DNA of 64,000 nt from Methanosarcina sp. ERenArc_MAG2 (lineage in GTDB: Archaea; Halobacteriota; Methanosarcinia; Methanosarcinales; Methanosarcinaceae). The position numbers were made by a program, and so were the translations under genes. Every line of letters begins with the position of its first letter. Position 1 is the first letter of the stretch. Of the stretch, positions 39,626 through 48,451 are shown piece by piece. Location of the stretch: NCBI GenBank assembly GCA_023955635.1, contig JAMXHR010000009.1:248001-312000 (forward strand), read 5' to 3'. The notes beneath the pieces were generated by a model. The model was not told where the DNA came from, did not search any database, and saw only the letters and a program-made list of their open reading frames with translations.

Positions 39626-40783
39626 ATGTCCATTGTATTAATTAGTATAATACTATTATCGGCAACTGCTCTCGCAGCTTCCGCGACAACGTCTACAAAT
39701 GCTCCAGCCCCTGTAGCTGCCTTTACCGCATCTCCAACATCAGGGAATGCTCCACTGTCGGTGAATTTTACTGACAAAAGCACCGGTTCCCCTATCGAAT
39801 GGAAATGGAATTTTGGAGATGGATCTAAAATAATAGATGGAAATACTTCAGACTATCAGAATCCAACTCATGTTTATTCAAAAGCTGGAACTTATACTGT
39901 GAAAGAGACAGCAATTAATGAAGTGGGTAGGAACACAGTAACTAAAACCAATTATATAATAGTAAAAAATGCTCCAGCCCCTGTAGCTGCTTTTACCGCA
40001 TCTCCAACATCAGGGTATGTTCCACTGTCAGTGAATTTTACTGACAAAAGCACTGGTTCCCCTATCGAATGGAAATGGAATTTTGGAGATGGATCTAAGA
40101 TAATAGATGGAAATACTTCAGATTATCAGAATCCAACTCATGTTTATTCAAAAGCTGGAACTTATACTGTGAAAGAGACAGCAATTAATGAAGTGGGTAG
40201 AAACACAGTAACTAAAACCAATTATATTATAGTAAAAAACGCTCCAGCCCCTGTAGCTGCCTTTACCGCATCTCCAACATCAGGGTATGTTCCCCTGTCA
40301 GTGAATTTTACTGACAAAAGCACTGGTTCCCCTACAGAATGGAAATGGAATTTTGGAGATGGATCTAAGATAATAGATGGAAATACTTCAGATTATCAGA
40401 ATCCAACTCATGTTTATTCAAAAGCTGGAACTTATACTGTGAAAGAGACAGCAATTAATGAAGTGGGTAGGAACACAGTAACTAAAACCAATTATATAAT
40501 AGTAAAAAATGCTCCAGCCCCTGTAGCTGCTTTTACCGCATCCCCAACATCAGGGAATGCTCCACTGTCGGTGAAATTTACTGACAAAAGCACTGGTTCT
40601 CCTACCGAATGGAAATGGAATTTTGGAGATGGATCTAAGATAATAGATGGGAATACTTCAGAATATCAGAATCCAACTCATGTTTATTCAAAAGCTGGAA
40701 CTTATACTGTGAAAGAGACAGCAATTAATGAAGTGGGTAGGAACACAGTAACTAAAACCAAATATATTACAGTGAAGAAATAA
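39626..40783 (+). CDS. exported PKD-repeat protein (four PKD domains)
   Basis: 385 residues. A signal peptide (residues 1-about 18, MSIVLISIILLSATALAAS) leads to four PKD domains of exactly 90 residues each. Each carries PVAAFTASPTSG, LSVNFTDKSTGSP and EWKWNFGDGS. Such repeats form rigid extracellular rods in Methanosarcina surface proteins. There is no membrane anchor or sorting motif at the C-terminus, so it may be secreted or bound non-covalently to the envelope. Each repeat has candidate N-glycosylation sites (NFT, NTS). The start codon has no obvious ribosome binding site. Confidence 0.85.
   Translation: MSIVLISIILLSATALAASATTSTNAPAPVAAFTASPTSGNAPLSVNFTDKSTGSPIEWKWNFGDGSKIIDGNTSDYQNPTHVYSKAGTYTVKETAINEVGRNTVTKTNYIIVKNAPAPVAAFTASPTSGYVPLSVNFTDKSTGSPIEWKWNFGDGSKIIDGNTSDYQNPTHVYSKAGTYTVKETAINEVGRNTVTKTNYIIVKNAPAPVAAFTASPTSGYVPLSVNFTDKSTGSPTEWKWNFGDGSKIIDGNTSDYQNPTHVYSKAGTYTVKETAINEVGRNTVTKTNYIIVKNAPAPVAAFTASPTSGNAPLSVKFTDKSTGSPTEWKWNFGDGSKIIDGNTSEYQNPTHVYSKAGTYTVKETAINEVGRNTVTKTKYITVKK
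39701..40780 (+). repeat. four 270-bp direct tandem repeats encoding the PKD domains
   Basis: GCTCCAGCCCCTGTAGCTGC recurs at 39701, 39971, 40241 and 40511, a perfect 270-bp period. The units differ by only a few bases each, which indicates recent expansion or ongoing homogenisation. Confidence 0.95.
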
Positions 40784-40891
40784 ATATATACTAAAGGTTA
40801 GGTTCCGTTGCAAAAAATATCTGCTAGGGATATAATAGTAGGACTTACGCGGTTGCCTGCTTTGCAGGCAACTTCTGAATTCCTACAGTTT

Positions 40892-42085
40892 TTATGCTAA
40901 GACATATATTGGTTTTCTTATAAATTGATTAACAGCATTTCTTATAATGTTCCATTTTGTTTCAAACCATGAGATACCTGTTCTTATTCTGTGTACTTCA
41001 AACCTTAGAAATGCTCTTATTGCCATCATTATATGTGCTCTCTGCACATCATTTTTCCTTGCCTGACACCGCTCTACTCCACAAAACTGTTTTATTCCCC
41101 TATGATATTCTTCAATTTTCCAAGCTTTCTTTGCTAGCTTTTTCCTCTCTTCTTCCTGCATACCCAGTACATTTGTAGCCCATTATTGCGTGTCTCCATC
41201 TTTGGAAACTAACCGAAATACCTTAATAAAACCATATTCTTTCAGATGAACCGTCATTCCTTCTGGTGGAATAGTTACCAATTCGATTGCTACATTACCA
41301 GTGTTATCAGGGTTAACTAATCGGTTTTTCTTTAACCTTGTTAGCCAGCACCATCCTTTTTTTCGTATTTCTTTGAGATTTTTTATGCTGGAATACCATG
41401 TATCAAACAAAATAAATTCGGGATTAAAACCACGTTCTTCTGCCCTATTTAACATATCAAGGAAATGATCATTTTTCGTTTTTCCGTCTGTATCTATATC
41501 GTAGATTCTAAAGTCAACTGGAATTATGGCTTCATTATTACCCTACTTTGACAGATTTTACTAATTATTATAGTATTTTCATACAAAAATCATTTTGTAT
41601 TGACACATCACAGTTTAGTAAAATTTCAAATATCAAAAATCAATAAACACATTATATAAATTTTAATTGTATGAAGAAAACAGAAGCATGAAGCCCATTT
41701 ATACATTACAAAATGTATGCTCCTGTCAAAGTAGGGTTATTAGTCCAGACAACGGTTTCAAGATTGATTCCATTTACAATTTGATGATGTTTACCACTCC
41801 ATTGCCTGTAAACAAGATCCATATGTTTGGAATAAGGTTTATCGAGAGTGGTATCATCGATAATAAGCAATCCTATTTCGGGATTGACAAGATTTGTTAC
41901 TTCTTCCCATAATGATTCAGTATCAGGGGGTTGCCTCCGAAGGAGACGAGTAAAAGAGTCATGAGCTGGACTAGTGGAGTCTAAAAAACTGCACTTAGAA
42001 GCTTCAGTACAGCTAAAAACTCGTGAAGAAGCAACTAGAAAGTTGATGTAATCAAATTCAGTACACTTAGCAGGATTTATTCAAC
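40892..42085 (-). pseudogene. DDE transposase, interrupted by a MITE and an in-frame stop
   Basis: Reading the minus strand: INFLVASSRVFSCTEASKCS, then the first catalytic Asp in GLLIIDDTTLDKPY, then the MITE; beyond it AIIPVDFRIYDIDTDGKTKN, the second Asp in FILFDTWYSS, and the Glu in KKAWKIEEYHRGIKQFCGVE. Removing the MITE and one TTATTA copy restores the frame exactly. A TAA at about 41178 (DTQ-stop-WATNV) replaces what should be a Tyr codon. No convincing start codon is seen at the 5' end. Confidence 0.85.
41541..41736. mobile_element. 196-bp MITE nested in the transposase gene
   Basis: The terminal inverted repeat is CCCTACTTTGACAG (41541-41554) with its complement at 41723-41736. Direct TTATTA copies (41535-41540 and 41737-41742) are the target duplication. 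The interior is AT-rich, with an ATACAAAA/TTTTGTAT inverted repeat and no coding capacity. Confidence 0.9.
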
Positions 42086-42309
42086 TCAAAGATTTTTTTC
42101 CTTAAATATATGGACAATATTATACAAATTATTGTATTTTAAGGTAACTTGCAAAAAAATGATTCAACCGCGTAAGTCCTAAATAGAAAAATAGGGCATT
42201 TTATCGGGCGCAAAACAACGCAAAAAACGGTAACTAAATATCCTGAAAAAAGATTAAAGTCGGAAAGACCGGCCAAGGTCTGACCGAACAAAATCAAAAG
42301 CTGATAACA

Positions 42310-42450
42310 ATGGAACTACTGAACATAAACTATAAAAAACTATCAGAAGGGTTCATCCTTTCAGTTAAGGGAGATCGCCGCATAATGACCGTAATGATGA
42401 GTTCAATGATTGGACTCATCGGGTTGATTTTACAGAATCTTTTGAAGTAA
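42310..42450 (+). CDS. possible 46-residue small protein
   Basis: A frame from ATG at 42310 encodes MELLNINYKKLSEGFILSVK, then a hydrophobic end (MTVMMSSMIGLIGLILQNLL) that could be a membrane helix. No ribosome binding site is evident and I know no family. It lies next to the dispersed repeat at 42479-42500 and may be part of a decayed mobile element. The rest of 42187-42607 is empty. Confidence 0.3.
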   Translation: MELLNINYKKLSEGFILSVKGDRRIMTVMMSSMIGLIGLILQNLLK

Positions 42451-42478
42451 ACAGCTTCCAGCTTCTGTCTTTTTCCAC

Positions 42479-42500
42479 ATTTTTGGCGCTACTGGAGCCA
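42479..42500 (-). repeat. dispersed repeat copy shared with 26487-26508
   Basis: ATTTTTGGCGCTACTGGAGC plus CA is the reverse complement, with one mismatch, of the sequence at 26487-26508. Similarity extends leftwards for about 20 nt (TTCCAGCT and TTTTCCA segments). Confidence 0.55.
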
Positions 42501-42607
42501 ACAGCCTGTAGTATAAGCATACAAACGCAAGCAAAAGCCGTGTTGGGGGTAATATCATGAAAACATCAATCATATAATCATGGACTACCACATGAATTAA
42601 ATTCATT

Positions 42608-43048
42608 TTAATTTATAATATGAATGGTCTTGTTATACTCTGTCGTTACATTATTGAGGACCGTAGTTACATTGCGAATATCCGCAGTTGCGTTATCATA
42701 TGCGACCGTAGCATTATCTATTTTTGTCGTTATGTTGTTATAAGTTGTCGTTGCGTTGTTATAGGCTGCCGTTATATTATCATATGTGGCAGTGGCATTA
42801 TCTATTTTTGTCGTTATGTTGTTATAAGTTGTCGTTGCGTTGTCATAGGCCGCCGTTACATTATCATACGCGGCTGTTATATTATTATACGATGCTGTTA
42901 CATTATTATATTCTGTTGTTACGTTATTGTAGGCTGTTGTTACATTATTAGAGCCTTTTATTAAAGTCGGTCCGTAACCTATGGCGAGGCATATTATCGC
43001 TAAAATTATTGTCAAATTTATTATATATCTGAGCTTCATTTTCATCAT
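42608..43048 (-). CDS. membrane-anchored heptad-repeat protein with an array of N-glycosylation sequons
   Basis: I place the start at one of the Met codons at 43039-43048 (MMKMKLRYIIN); the frame is open to 43126, but the extra 26 residues look unlike a signal region. One N-terminal membrane helix (YIINLTIILAIICLAIGYG) precedes about 110 residues made only of 7-residue repeats of the form Y-[ND]-N-[VIA]-T-x-x. Fifteen consecutive heptads each have an N-x-T sequon at the same position, with a sixteenth near the end. There are no Cys or Pro residues in the array. The likely topology is outside the cell with the helix as anchor. Function unknown; it may be a heavily glycosylated stalk or coiled coil. 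Confidence 0.75.
   Translation of the reverse strand: MMKMKLRYIINLTIILAIICLAIGYGPTLIKGSNNVTTAYNNVTTEYNNVTASYNNITAAYDNVTAAYDNATTTYNNITTKIDNATATYDNITAAYNNATTTYNNITTKIDNATVAYDNATADIRNVTTVLNNVTTEYNKTIHIIN
42720..42950 (-). repeat. 21-bp coding tandem repeats with an 84-bp higher-order unit
   Basis: The DNA under the heptads repeats every 21 bp. A second-order duplication of four heptads (84 bp) is visible: YNNITTKIDNAT occurs twice, 28 residues apart, with neighbouring heptads also alike. Confidence 0.8.
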
Positions 43049-43126
43049 CCAGGTCAATAAATGTGTATCTACACACAAATTATTATTAAACAATTTGAAA
43101 GAGCTCGGTGATATTTCTTTTCGCAC

Positions 43127-43510
43127 ATACGTTCACTATCGAATGCGCGCTTGCCTTTCCCGGCTCCAGGCTCGTTGGTATTGTGTATCATGTCTGTTTG
43201 CTGTTGCGGCTTATTTGGAATTTTGAAAGTATTTCTGATAACAATGCTCCGGGATAAAAAACGTTTTTATTTGAGTTCATCCCGAAACTCAAAATTTGCT
43301 TCTTGAACCTGTATTTGGAATTCTTCTTGTATTTCGAATAATCGATCAAGTTTCTGATCATTAAAGCAAATCTGAAAACTCTTACCGATCAGGAATAAAA
43401 TAACTTTTGGAATGAGCTTATTAAAAAATCTGTGAGGTAATAAAAACATTGAAGTTGAGCATCCCGTGTCCGGATAAAAAGGAAAAAACCCGGAAAAAGC
43501 AGGAGAAATC
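43127..43510. other. intergenic region
   Basis: Between two minus-strand genes. A 60-codon frame (43267-43449) is hydrophobic then acidic but without recognisable family; I do not call it. Confidence 0.35.
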
Positions 43511-43920
43511 TCAGTTCACCCTGATCGTAGCGTTCATTTCAGGGGTATTTTTGACAATAAAACGATAGGTTCCGGTTTCATTAAAAGTGTACATGAAAGG
43601 CACCCTGTATGAAAGTTTTTCATCCGGAAACAGCCCGTCTTCACTAACAAGCACGTAATTGCCCTGCCTCTTGTCGCTCCACCAGGAAATGGTGTCCCCT
43701 CTTGAAATATCCAGTTCAGGAGGTGTTACGACTCCATAATTTTGAAGGCGGACAATATGATCTCCGGATTCAGAAGACTCATTTTTTCCTGCTGTACTGC
43801 CTCACCGGCTTTCGGTATTGAAGTATTGGAGTCATCGGGTACAGCCGCATCTTTCTCAGTACAACCTGAGGCAAATAAGAACACAAACATCACAAGTAAA
43901 ATCAGAATTTTCCCTTTCAT
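43511..43920 (-). CDS. lipoprotein with cupredoxin-like domain, single-base frameshift
   Basis: Signal peptide MKGKILILLVMFVFLFASGC has a lipobox (FASGC) for lipid attachment. The frame ends at 43726, but one extra A in the A6 run at 43782-43787 (plus-strand T6) restores KNESSESGDHIVRLQNYGVV and the rest of a beta-sandwich domain: PPELDISRGDTISWWSDKRQ, YVLVSEDGLFP and YTFNETGTYRFIVKN, stopping at 43511. Total 136 residues. The fold resembles plastocyanin-like domains, but no clear copper ligand set (His, Cys, His, Met) is present, so electron transfer is not supported. Confidence 0.75.
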
Positions 43921-44231
43921 AAAGATCACATCTTTTGCTGATTATAAAATAAGTTCAACGTACATTCATTATCTTTGCGATATTATTATGATAAAAGCAA
44001 AGCGATAAAAACAGCAGTCGGGGGAAAAAGAAGCAAAGGAGAGATCGGAATTAAACAGTAAGAGCATGAGTGCAAAATCAGTAAGAGAGAATGAAATAGA
44101 GAATGAAATCAGGGAATTAAAAAGAGAATGAAATAGAGAATGAAATCAGAGAATTAGAAAGATAATTAAATAGAGAATGAAACGAGGTAAAATGAAAATC
44201 AGATTGAGGATTAAATCAAAATAAGAATTTA
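43921..44231. other. intergenic region with purine-rich repeats
   Basis: Near 44085-44185 the phrase GAATGAAATAGAGAATGAAATC and variants recur several times, a short degenerate repeat just downstream of the tRNA gene's 3' end. No gene. Confidence 0.5.
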
Positions 44232-44303
44232 CGTCCCGACTGAGACTTGAACTCAGGTCTAAGGCTCCGCAGGCCTCAAGGATATCCACTACCCTATCGG
44301 GAC
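44232..44303 (-). tRNA. tRNA-Arg (anticodon GCG)
   Basis: The minus strand folds as a cloverleaf: acceptor GTCCCGA / TCGGGAC with discriminator G; anticodon stem GAGGC / GCCTT around the loop CTGCGGA, giving anticodon GCG; T stem CTGAG / CTCAG around TTCAAGT. It reads CGC/CGU arginine codons. CCA is not encoded. No intron seen. Confidence 0.93.
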
Positions 44304-44476
44304 GCAAGCGAGCACCACTGATAAGCACATTCAAGGATATAAACCTTATTCCTCAATATCTGGTTTGACCCGCAGTTTGCCCTCCCGGGCTTCTTGAGAG
44401 CTGAAGGAAAAAAATCCTGTTTCTCTGGCATCACTATCAATAAAGATTAAATGCAAAAAGTTCGTTTTTATAATTT

Positions 44477-45660
44477 ATGTCGATGACCATAGGACTTGCA
44501 GGAAAGCCCAATGCAGGGAAATCCACTTTTTCAAAGCTGCAACCCTTGCAGATGTTGAAATTGCAAATTATCCTTTTACAACCATTAACGCCAATCACGG
44601 AGTTACCTATGTGCAGGTTGAGTGCCCCTGCAAAGATAAGGAAAAGACATGTGGAAAATGTGTGGGCGGAATCAGGTTCGTACCTATTGATATAATTGAC
44701 GTTGCCGGACTTGTCCCTGATGCATGTAAAGGAAGAGGACTTGGGAATACTTTTCTTGATGAGCTCAGGCAGGCCCAGGCGATTATCCATGTAGTAGACG
44801 CCTCAGGCGGGACAGATGCCGAAGGCAACCCTGTAGGAATAGGAGACCATAACCCTCTTGATGATGTGATCTTCCTGAACAGGGAAATTACCATGTGGCT
44901 CTACGGCATTCTGGAACGAAACTGGCTCAAGCTTGCCAGAAAAATCCAGGCAGAAGGGCTTAAGCTCGAAGTCGTAATTGCAGAACAGCTTGCCGGAGCA
45001 GGAATAAAAGAATCCCATGTAAACGCAGCTTTGATGGAAACAGGGCTTGCAAGGTTGGACCATCTTAAATGGAGCGAGGAAGATATGATCCGGCTCTGCG
45101 ATGCAATGAGGGAAATTAGCAAGCCTCTGCTTATTGCCGCAAACAAAGCAGATATTGCCCCAGGAGAAAATCTGAAAAAACTCAAGGAGCTTGACAGGAT
45201 AGTGGTGCCTACAAGTGCAGCAGCCGAGCTGGCACTTAAGTCCGCAGCAAAAAACGGAATTATCCGGTACACCCCGGGAGACAGGAACTTCGATGTGCTG
45301 GGCGAGGATCTTCCGAAAGCACAGAAAAAAGGGCTCGAAGCTATTCAGAAAGTAATTGAAAGGCTCGGCACTACAGGTGTTCAGGAATGTATAAACAGGA
45401 CCGTTTTTGAACTTCTGGACCTTATTGTTGTATATCCTGTAGAAGATGAAGGTAAATGGTCTGACAAAAACGGGAATATGCTTCCTGACGCTTACCTTAT
45501 GAAAAGAGGCTCTACATGTCATGAGCTTGCTTACCAGATCCATACTGAAATCGGGGATAGATTCCTTTACGCAGTAGATGCAAGGACAAGGCTCAGGCTT
45601 GGAGAAAAACATGAAATGAAAAATGGAGATGTAATCAAAATAGTGTCTACTGCAAAATGA
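44477..45660 (+). CDS. OBG/DRG-family GTP-binding protein with TGS domain, single-base frameshift
   Basis: G1 motif GLAGKPNAGKSTF; after one missing T in the T5 run at about 44530 the frame continues KAATLADVEIANYPFTTIN (G2), then DVAGLVPDACKGRGLGN (G3) and NKADIAP (G4). A Cys-rich insert CPCKDKEKTCGKC lies before G3, as in archaeal homologues. The C-terminal domain (about residues 310-394, ending GDVIKIVSTAK) is TGS-like. Restored length 394. The family is universal in archaea and linked to ribosomes. As a conserved housekeeping gene it is one of the best indicators that the break is an assembly error. Confidence 0.92.
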
Positions 45661-45767
45661 TTAATCTAAGAACCTGGACGTCAGGAAAAAACCTGACGTG
45701 TAATGTAAAACAGCGGAAAAGAAGAAATAGTGGATTGTTTTAGCTTGTCAGGGAGGATATTTTCCAG

Positions 45768-46442
45768 ATGGATTTACTTTCTTTTGCCTATCCGTTTTAT
45801 GAAAGATATCTGGCATGGCAAATAGCCAGGGCATCTTCAAATACCCCCAAACATGTGGCAATTATACTCAAGGAAACCGACATCTTTGAGCTTAAAGGAA
45901 TGGAGAGACTCCTATCAACACTTACCATTTTTAGAAAATTCAAGATAGAACTTGTGAGCATCTATGTGGATATTCTGAAGGATGACCCTTCATTGAAATC
46001 CGAAATTACATCAATGCTCAGAACCCGGTTGGAAGAGAGTTTTTCTGGCCTTCCTGCAGGCACAGGTTATAAAATATATGGTCTTAATGGAGAAATAAAT
46101 GGCAGCAGACAGGGAAATGATTTTTTTATAAATGTTTCACTGGGATTCGGAGGAAGAGACGAAATTACCAGGGCTGTGCTAACCATTCTTGACGAAGTAA
46201 AGGCAGGAACTGTCAGGCCTGAGGAAGTGGATGAAAAAATGCTTGAATTACACCTCCTTGTCAAGCATGAGCCGGATATCATGATCCGTTCAGGGGGACA
46301 GAAGCTTTCGGATTTTTTGGTCTGGCAGTCAGTTTATTCAGAATTATATTTCACAGATGTCAACTGGAAAGATGTGCGCAGGCTTGATATTCTAAGAGCA
46401 ATGAGGGATTTCCAAAAGAGAAAAAGAAGGTATGGAAGGTGA
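45768..46442 (+). CDS. cis-prenyltransferase homologue lacking the catalytic N-terminal motif
   Basis: 224 residues with the C-terminal half of the undecaprenyl diphosphate synthase family: SLGFGGRDEITRAV, PDIMIRSGGQKLSDFLVWQ and SELYFTDVNWKD. The catalytic M-D-G-N-G-R-W motif that should follow HVAI is absent (HVAIILKETDIFELKGMERL). In M. mazei a heteromeric cis-prenyltransferase is known in which one subunit is NgBR-like and lacks this motif; this protein fits that role in making glycosyl-carrier lipid, with the catalytic subunit encoded elsewhere. Its TGA overlaps the next GTG start. Confidence 0.82.
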   Translation: MDLLSFAYPFYERYLAWQIARASSNTPKHVAIILKETDIFELKGMERLLSTLTIFRKFKIELVSIYVDILKDDPSLKSEITSMLRTRLEESFSGLPAGTGYKIYGLNGEINGSRQGNDFFINVSLGFGGRDEITRAVLTILDEVKAGTVRPEEVDEKMLELHLLVKHEPDIMIRSGGQKLSDFLVWQSVYSELYFTDVNWKDVRRLDILRAMRDFQKRKRRYGR

Positions 46443-46980
46443 ATGAACTGGAGTTTGGAGAAAAACCAAAAAATTTTCGCTATGCTGTGATTGTGTGCCC
46501 TAAATGTAGACAACACGCACAGATCACAGAAATCGGAAAAAAGACCCTGAAATGCCAGCACTGCGGCGCCCTCCTGCAAGCCAAAAAACTCAGGGTATTT
46601 CACTCTTCCGAAGAACTTACAGATGCTGTGACTTTTCGCACTCGTTTGCAAGCCGAAATTTCCGGAAAAGGAAGTAGAACTTTTTTCTGGAACCTTCCCC
46701 TAAGGGGTGTGAACACCTGAACCCCGAAACTGAGAATACAGTAAAAACGTTTAGGCTGTCAGAAAACAGGACTTCTGGTAACCTGTCTCCTAAAAAAGAT
46801 CAGAAATCAACTTTTCTGGAACTTTTGGAAGCCGCAGGCGGAAAGACAGAATTTGAAGAGCTTCGGCAGAAAGCCCTGGAAAAAGGAATAAGTCAGGAAA
46901 AGTTCAGTCTAATTCTCAAAAAACTTCTGGAAACAGGAGAGATATATTCTCCAGAACCTGGAATAATAAAACTGGTATGA
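46439..46980 (+). CDS. zinc-ribbon plus winged-helix protein, single-base frameshift
   Basis: Starts with GTG overlapping the previous stop (GTGA). Residues about 19-45 hold a zinc ribbon, CPKCRQ and CQHCGALL. The frame ends at 46720, but one extra T in the T6 run at 46681-46686 continues it as RTFFLEPSPKGCEHLNPETE to the TGA at 46978-46980. The restored 180-residue protein ends with a winged helix resembling the C-terminal domain of archaeal MCM (ALEKGISQEKFSLILKKLLE, then GEIYSPEPGIIKLV). This combination suggests a nucleic-acid-binding protein. Function unknown; I infer co-translation with the prenyltransferase homologue. Confidence 0.75.
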
Positions 46981-47470
46981 ATACAGTATATGAATACCCT
47001 GTATGAATACCATTATAACTCCGACATAAATTTACACATACCTAACTCAAAATTCAATAACCATCGACGACTCGAAAAGACTCACATCAGACATATAACC
47101 ACGGAAAACAAGAAAAACAAGAAAAAACTGTAATTTTGTAAATTAGCCCTCTCAATTAGTCCTCTCGAGTGTAGCGAAAAGAAAGCTTACTTCTCCATAA
47201 TATTACTTCTCCATAAATTAGTCCTCTTGAGCGAAGCGAAAAGGACCCCGTGCTCCCGAAGCGGAACTCGGGAAGCGAAACTCGGGAAGCGGAACTCGGG
47301 AGGAAGAGATAAATTATATTAAGTACGAAAAGATTTACTATAATCTAAAAAAACAGGAACTGAATCCGTCTTGAGCAGCCGAAAGAGAATAAGCCGTATT
47401 CAAGAATTATATAAAGATTATATATTTTTTCATGATTATAAGCAGTTCAAAAAGTATAACGGTGTTAAAC
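46981..47470. other. intergenic region with short repeats
   Basis: Three 14-bp tandem units of AAGCGGAACTCGGG at 47259-47300, and near-repeats of TTAGTCCTCT(C/T)GAG with AGCGAAAAG around 47155-47245. No gene. TTATATATTTTTTCATG near 47415 may be the NrpR promoter. Confidence 0.6.
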
Positions 47471-48442
47471 ATGATGGATCCGCAAATTGAGCGAAAACTC
47501 ATTGAAATTATGAGGGTGATTCACGAAAGTGACAAACCTATAGGTGCCCGGGCAATAGCTGACGAACTTAATAACCGGGGCTATGATATAGGAGAGCGGG
47601 CTGTCCGCTACCATCTGAGGATCCTGGATGAGAGAGGGTTCACACACAAACATGGATACGCAGGACGTACGCTTACTGAACTGGGAGAAAGCGAGATGAG
47701 TGACGCTCTCATCGGAGATCGCTTTGGTTTCGTAATATCCCGGATAGAAGAAATGGCGTTCAGGACTACTTATAACCCCGAGACAAATGACGGAGTAGTA
47801 GCCGTAAATATTTCTTACTTTGATAAAGACGATTTGGAAACCGTTATTGATGTGATATCATATACCGCACATTCAGGATACATGATAAGCCCCAAAGTAA
47901 GGATTTTTGAAGAAGATGACGAATTGATTCCCCTGCCTCCTGGCAAAGTCGGAATAGCTACGGTATGCAGTGTTACTTTTGACGGGCTCCTTCTCAAAGC
48001 GGGCATTCCTGTGGAACCTGCTTACGGCGGGATTCTCCAGATGGAAAAACGGAAGCCTGCACGCTTTACAGATCTTATTTCGTATAGCGGAACCTCAATC
48101 GACCCTATACAGATTTTCATGAGCAGGAAGACTACATCCGTCCTTGAAGTACTTGAAAAAGGAGAAGGTAAAATCCTTGCCAATATACGGCAGATCAATT
48201 CCTCGGCTTATGACAGCGCCAGAGAAGTCATTAAAATTGCAGAAAAAGCAGGGCTTGGTGGCTGCTTCCCTCCCGGAAATATTGACGAGACTTTACTTGG
48301 GGCGCCTGTTGAGACAGGGAAGTTCGGCATTGCGGTCGTAGGAGGTATCAACGGAATCTGTGCCCTTGAAGAAACCGGAATTAAAATTGAGACAAACCCT
48401 GTTTCTACTGTTATGGAATACAGAACCCTGTCAGAAATCTGA
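47471..48442 (+). CDS. NrpR-type nitrogen repressor (HTH plus one NrpR domain)
   Basis: 323 residues from the ATG at 47471; the frame is open further upstream to 47432. The N-terminal winged helix-turn-helix (residues about 5-70; GARAIADELNNRGYDIGERA, VRYHLRILDERGF) is followed by one DUF128/NrpR domain (about 80-320; FGFVISRIEEMAFRTTYNP, GTSIDPIQIFMSRK). In Methanosarcina, NrpR is split into NrpRI (with HTH) and NrpRII; this matches NrpRI, the 2-oxoglutarate-responsive repressor of nif and glnA operons. The frame is intact. An MBL hydrolase gene follows 9 nt later. Confidence 0.9.
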   Translation: MMDPQIERKLIEIMRVIHESDKPIGARAIADELNNRGYDIGERAVRYHLRILDERGFTHKHGYAGRTLTELGESEMSDALIGDRFGFVISRIEEMAFRTTYNPETNDGVVAVNISYFDKDDLETVIDVISYTAHSGYMISPKVRIFEEDDELIPLPPGKVGIATVCSVTFDGLLLKAGIPVEPAYGGILQMEKRKPARFTDLISYSGTSIDPIQIFMSRKTTSVLEVLEKGEGKILANIRQINSSAYDSAREVIKIAEKAGLGGCFPPGNIDETLLGAPVETGKFGIAVVGGINGICALEETGIKIETNPVSTVMEYRTLSEI

Positions 48443-48451
48443 GGAGAGCAG

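Larger units (their letters stand above)
40839..42181 (-). mobile_element. insertion sequence with 17-bp inverted repeats and AATAG target duplication
   Basis: The ends are TAGGACTTACGCGGTTG (40839-40855) and its exact complement (42165-42181), flanked by direct AATAG copies at 40834-40838 and 42182-42186. The element carries one minus-strand DDE transposase of IS4/IS701-like type. It is 1,343 bp, or about 1,141 bp without the MITE inserted in it. The transposase has an in-frame stop and the MITE, so the element cannot move by itself. Confidence 0.9.

Noticed and set aside
39701..40780. CRISPR-like direct repeats
   Set aside because: The period is 270 bp, in frame, and encodes PKD domains; there are no short repeats with spacers.
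43511..43920. A blue-copper electron carrier
   Set aside because: The beta-sandwich resembles cupredoxins, but the copper ligand set is not present.
44146..44334. 62-residue frame covering the tRNA gene
   Set aside because: It reads across the complete tRNA-Arg, which explains the sequence.
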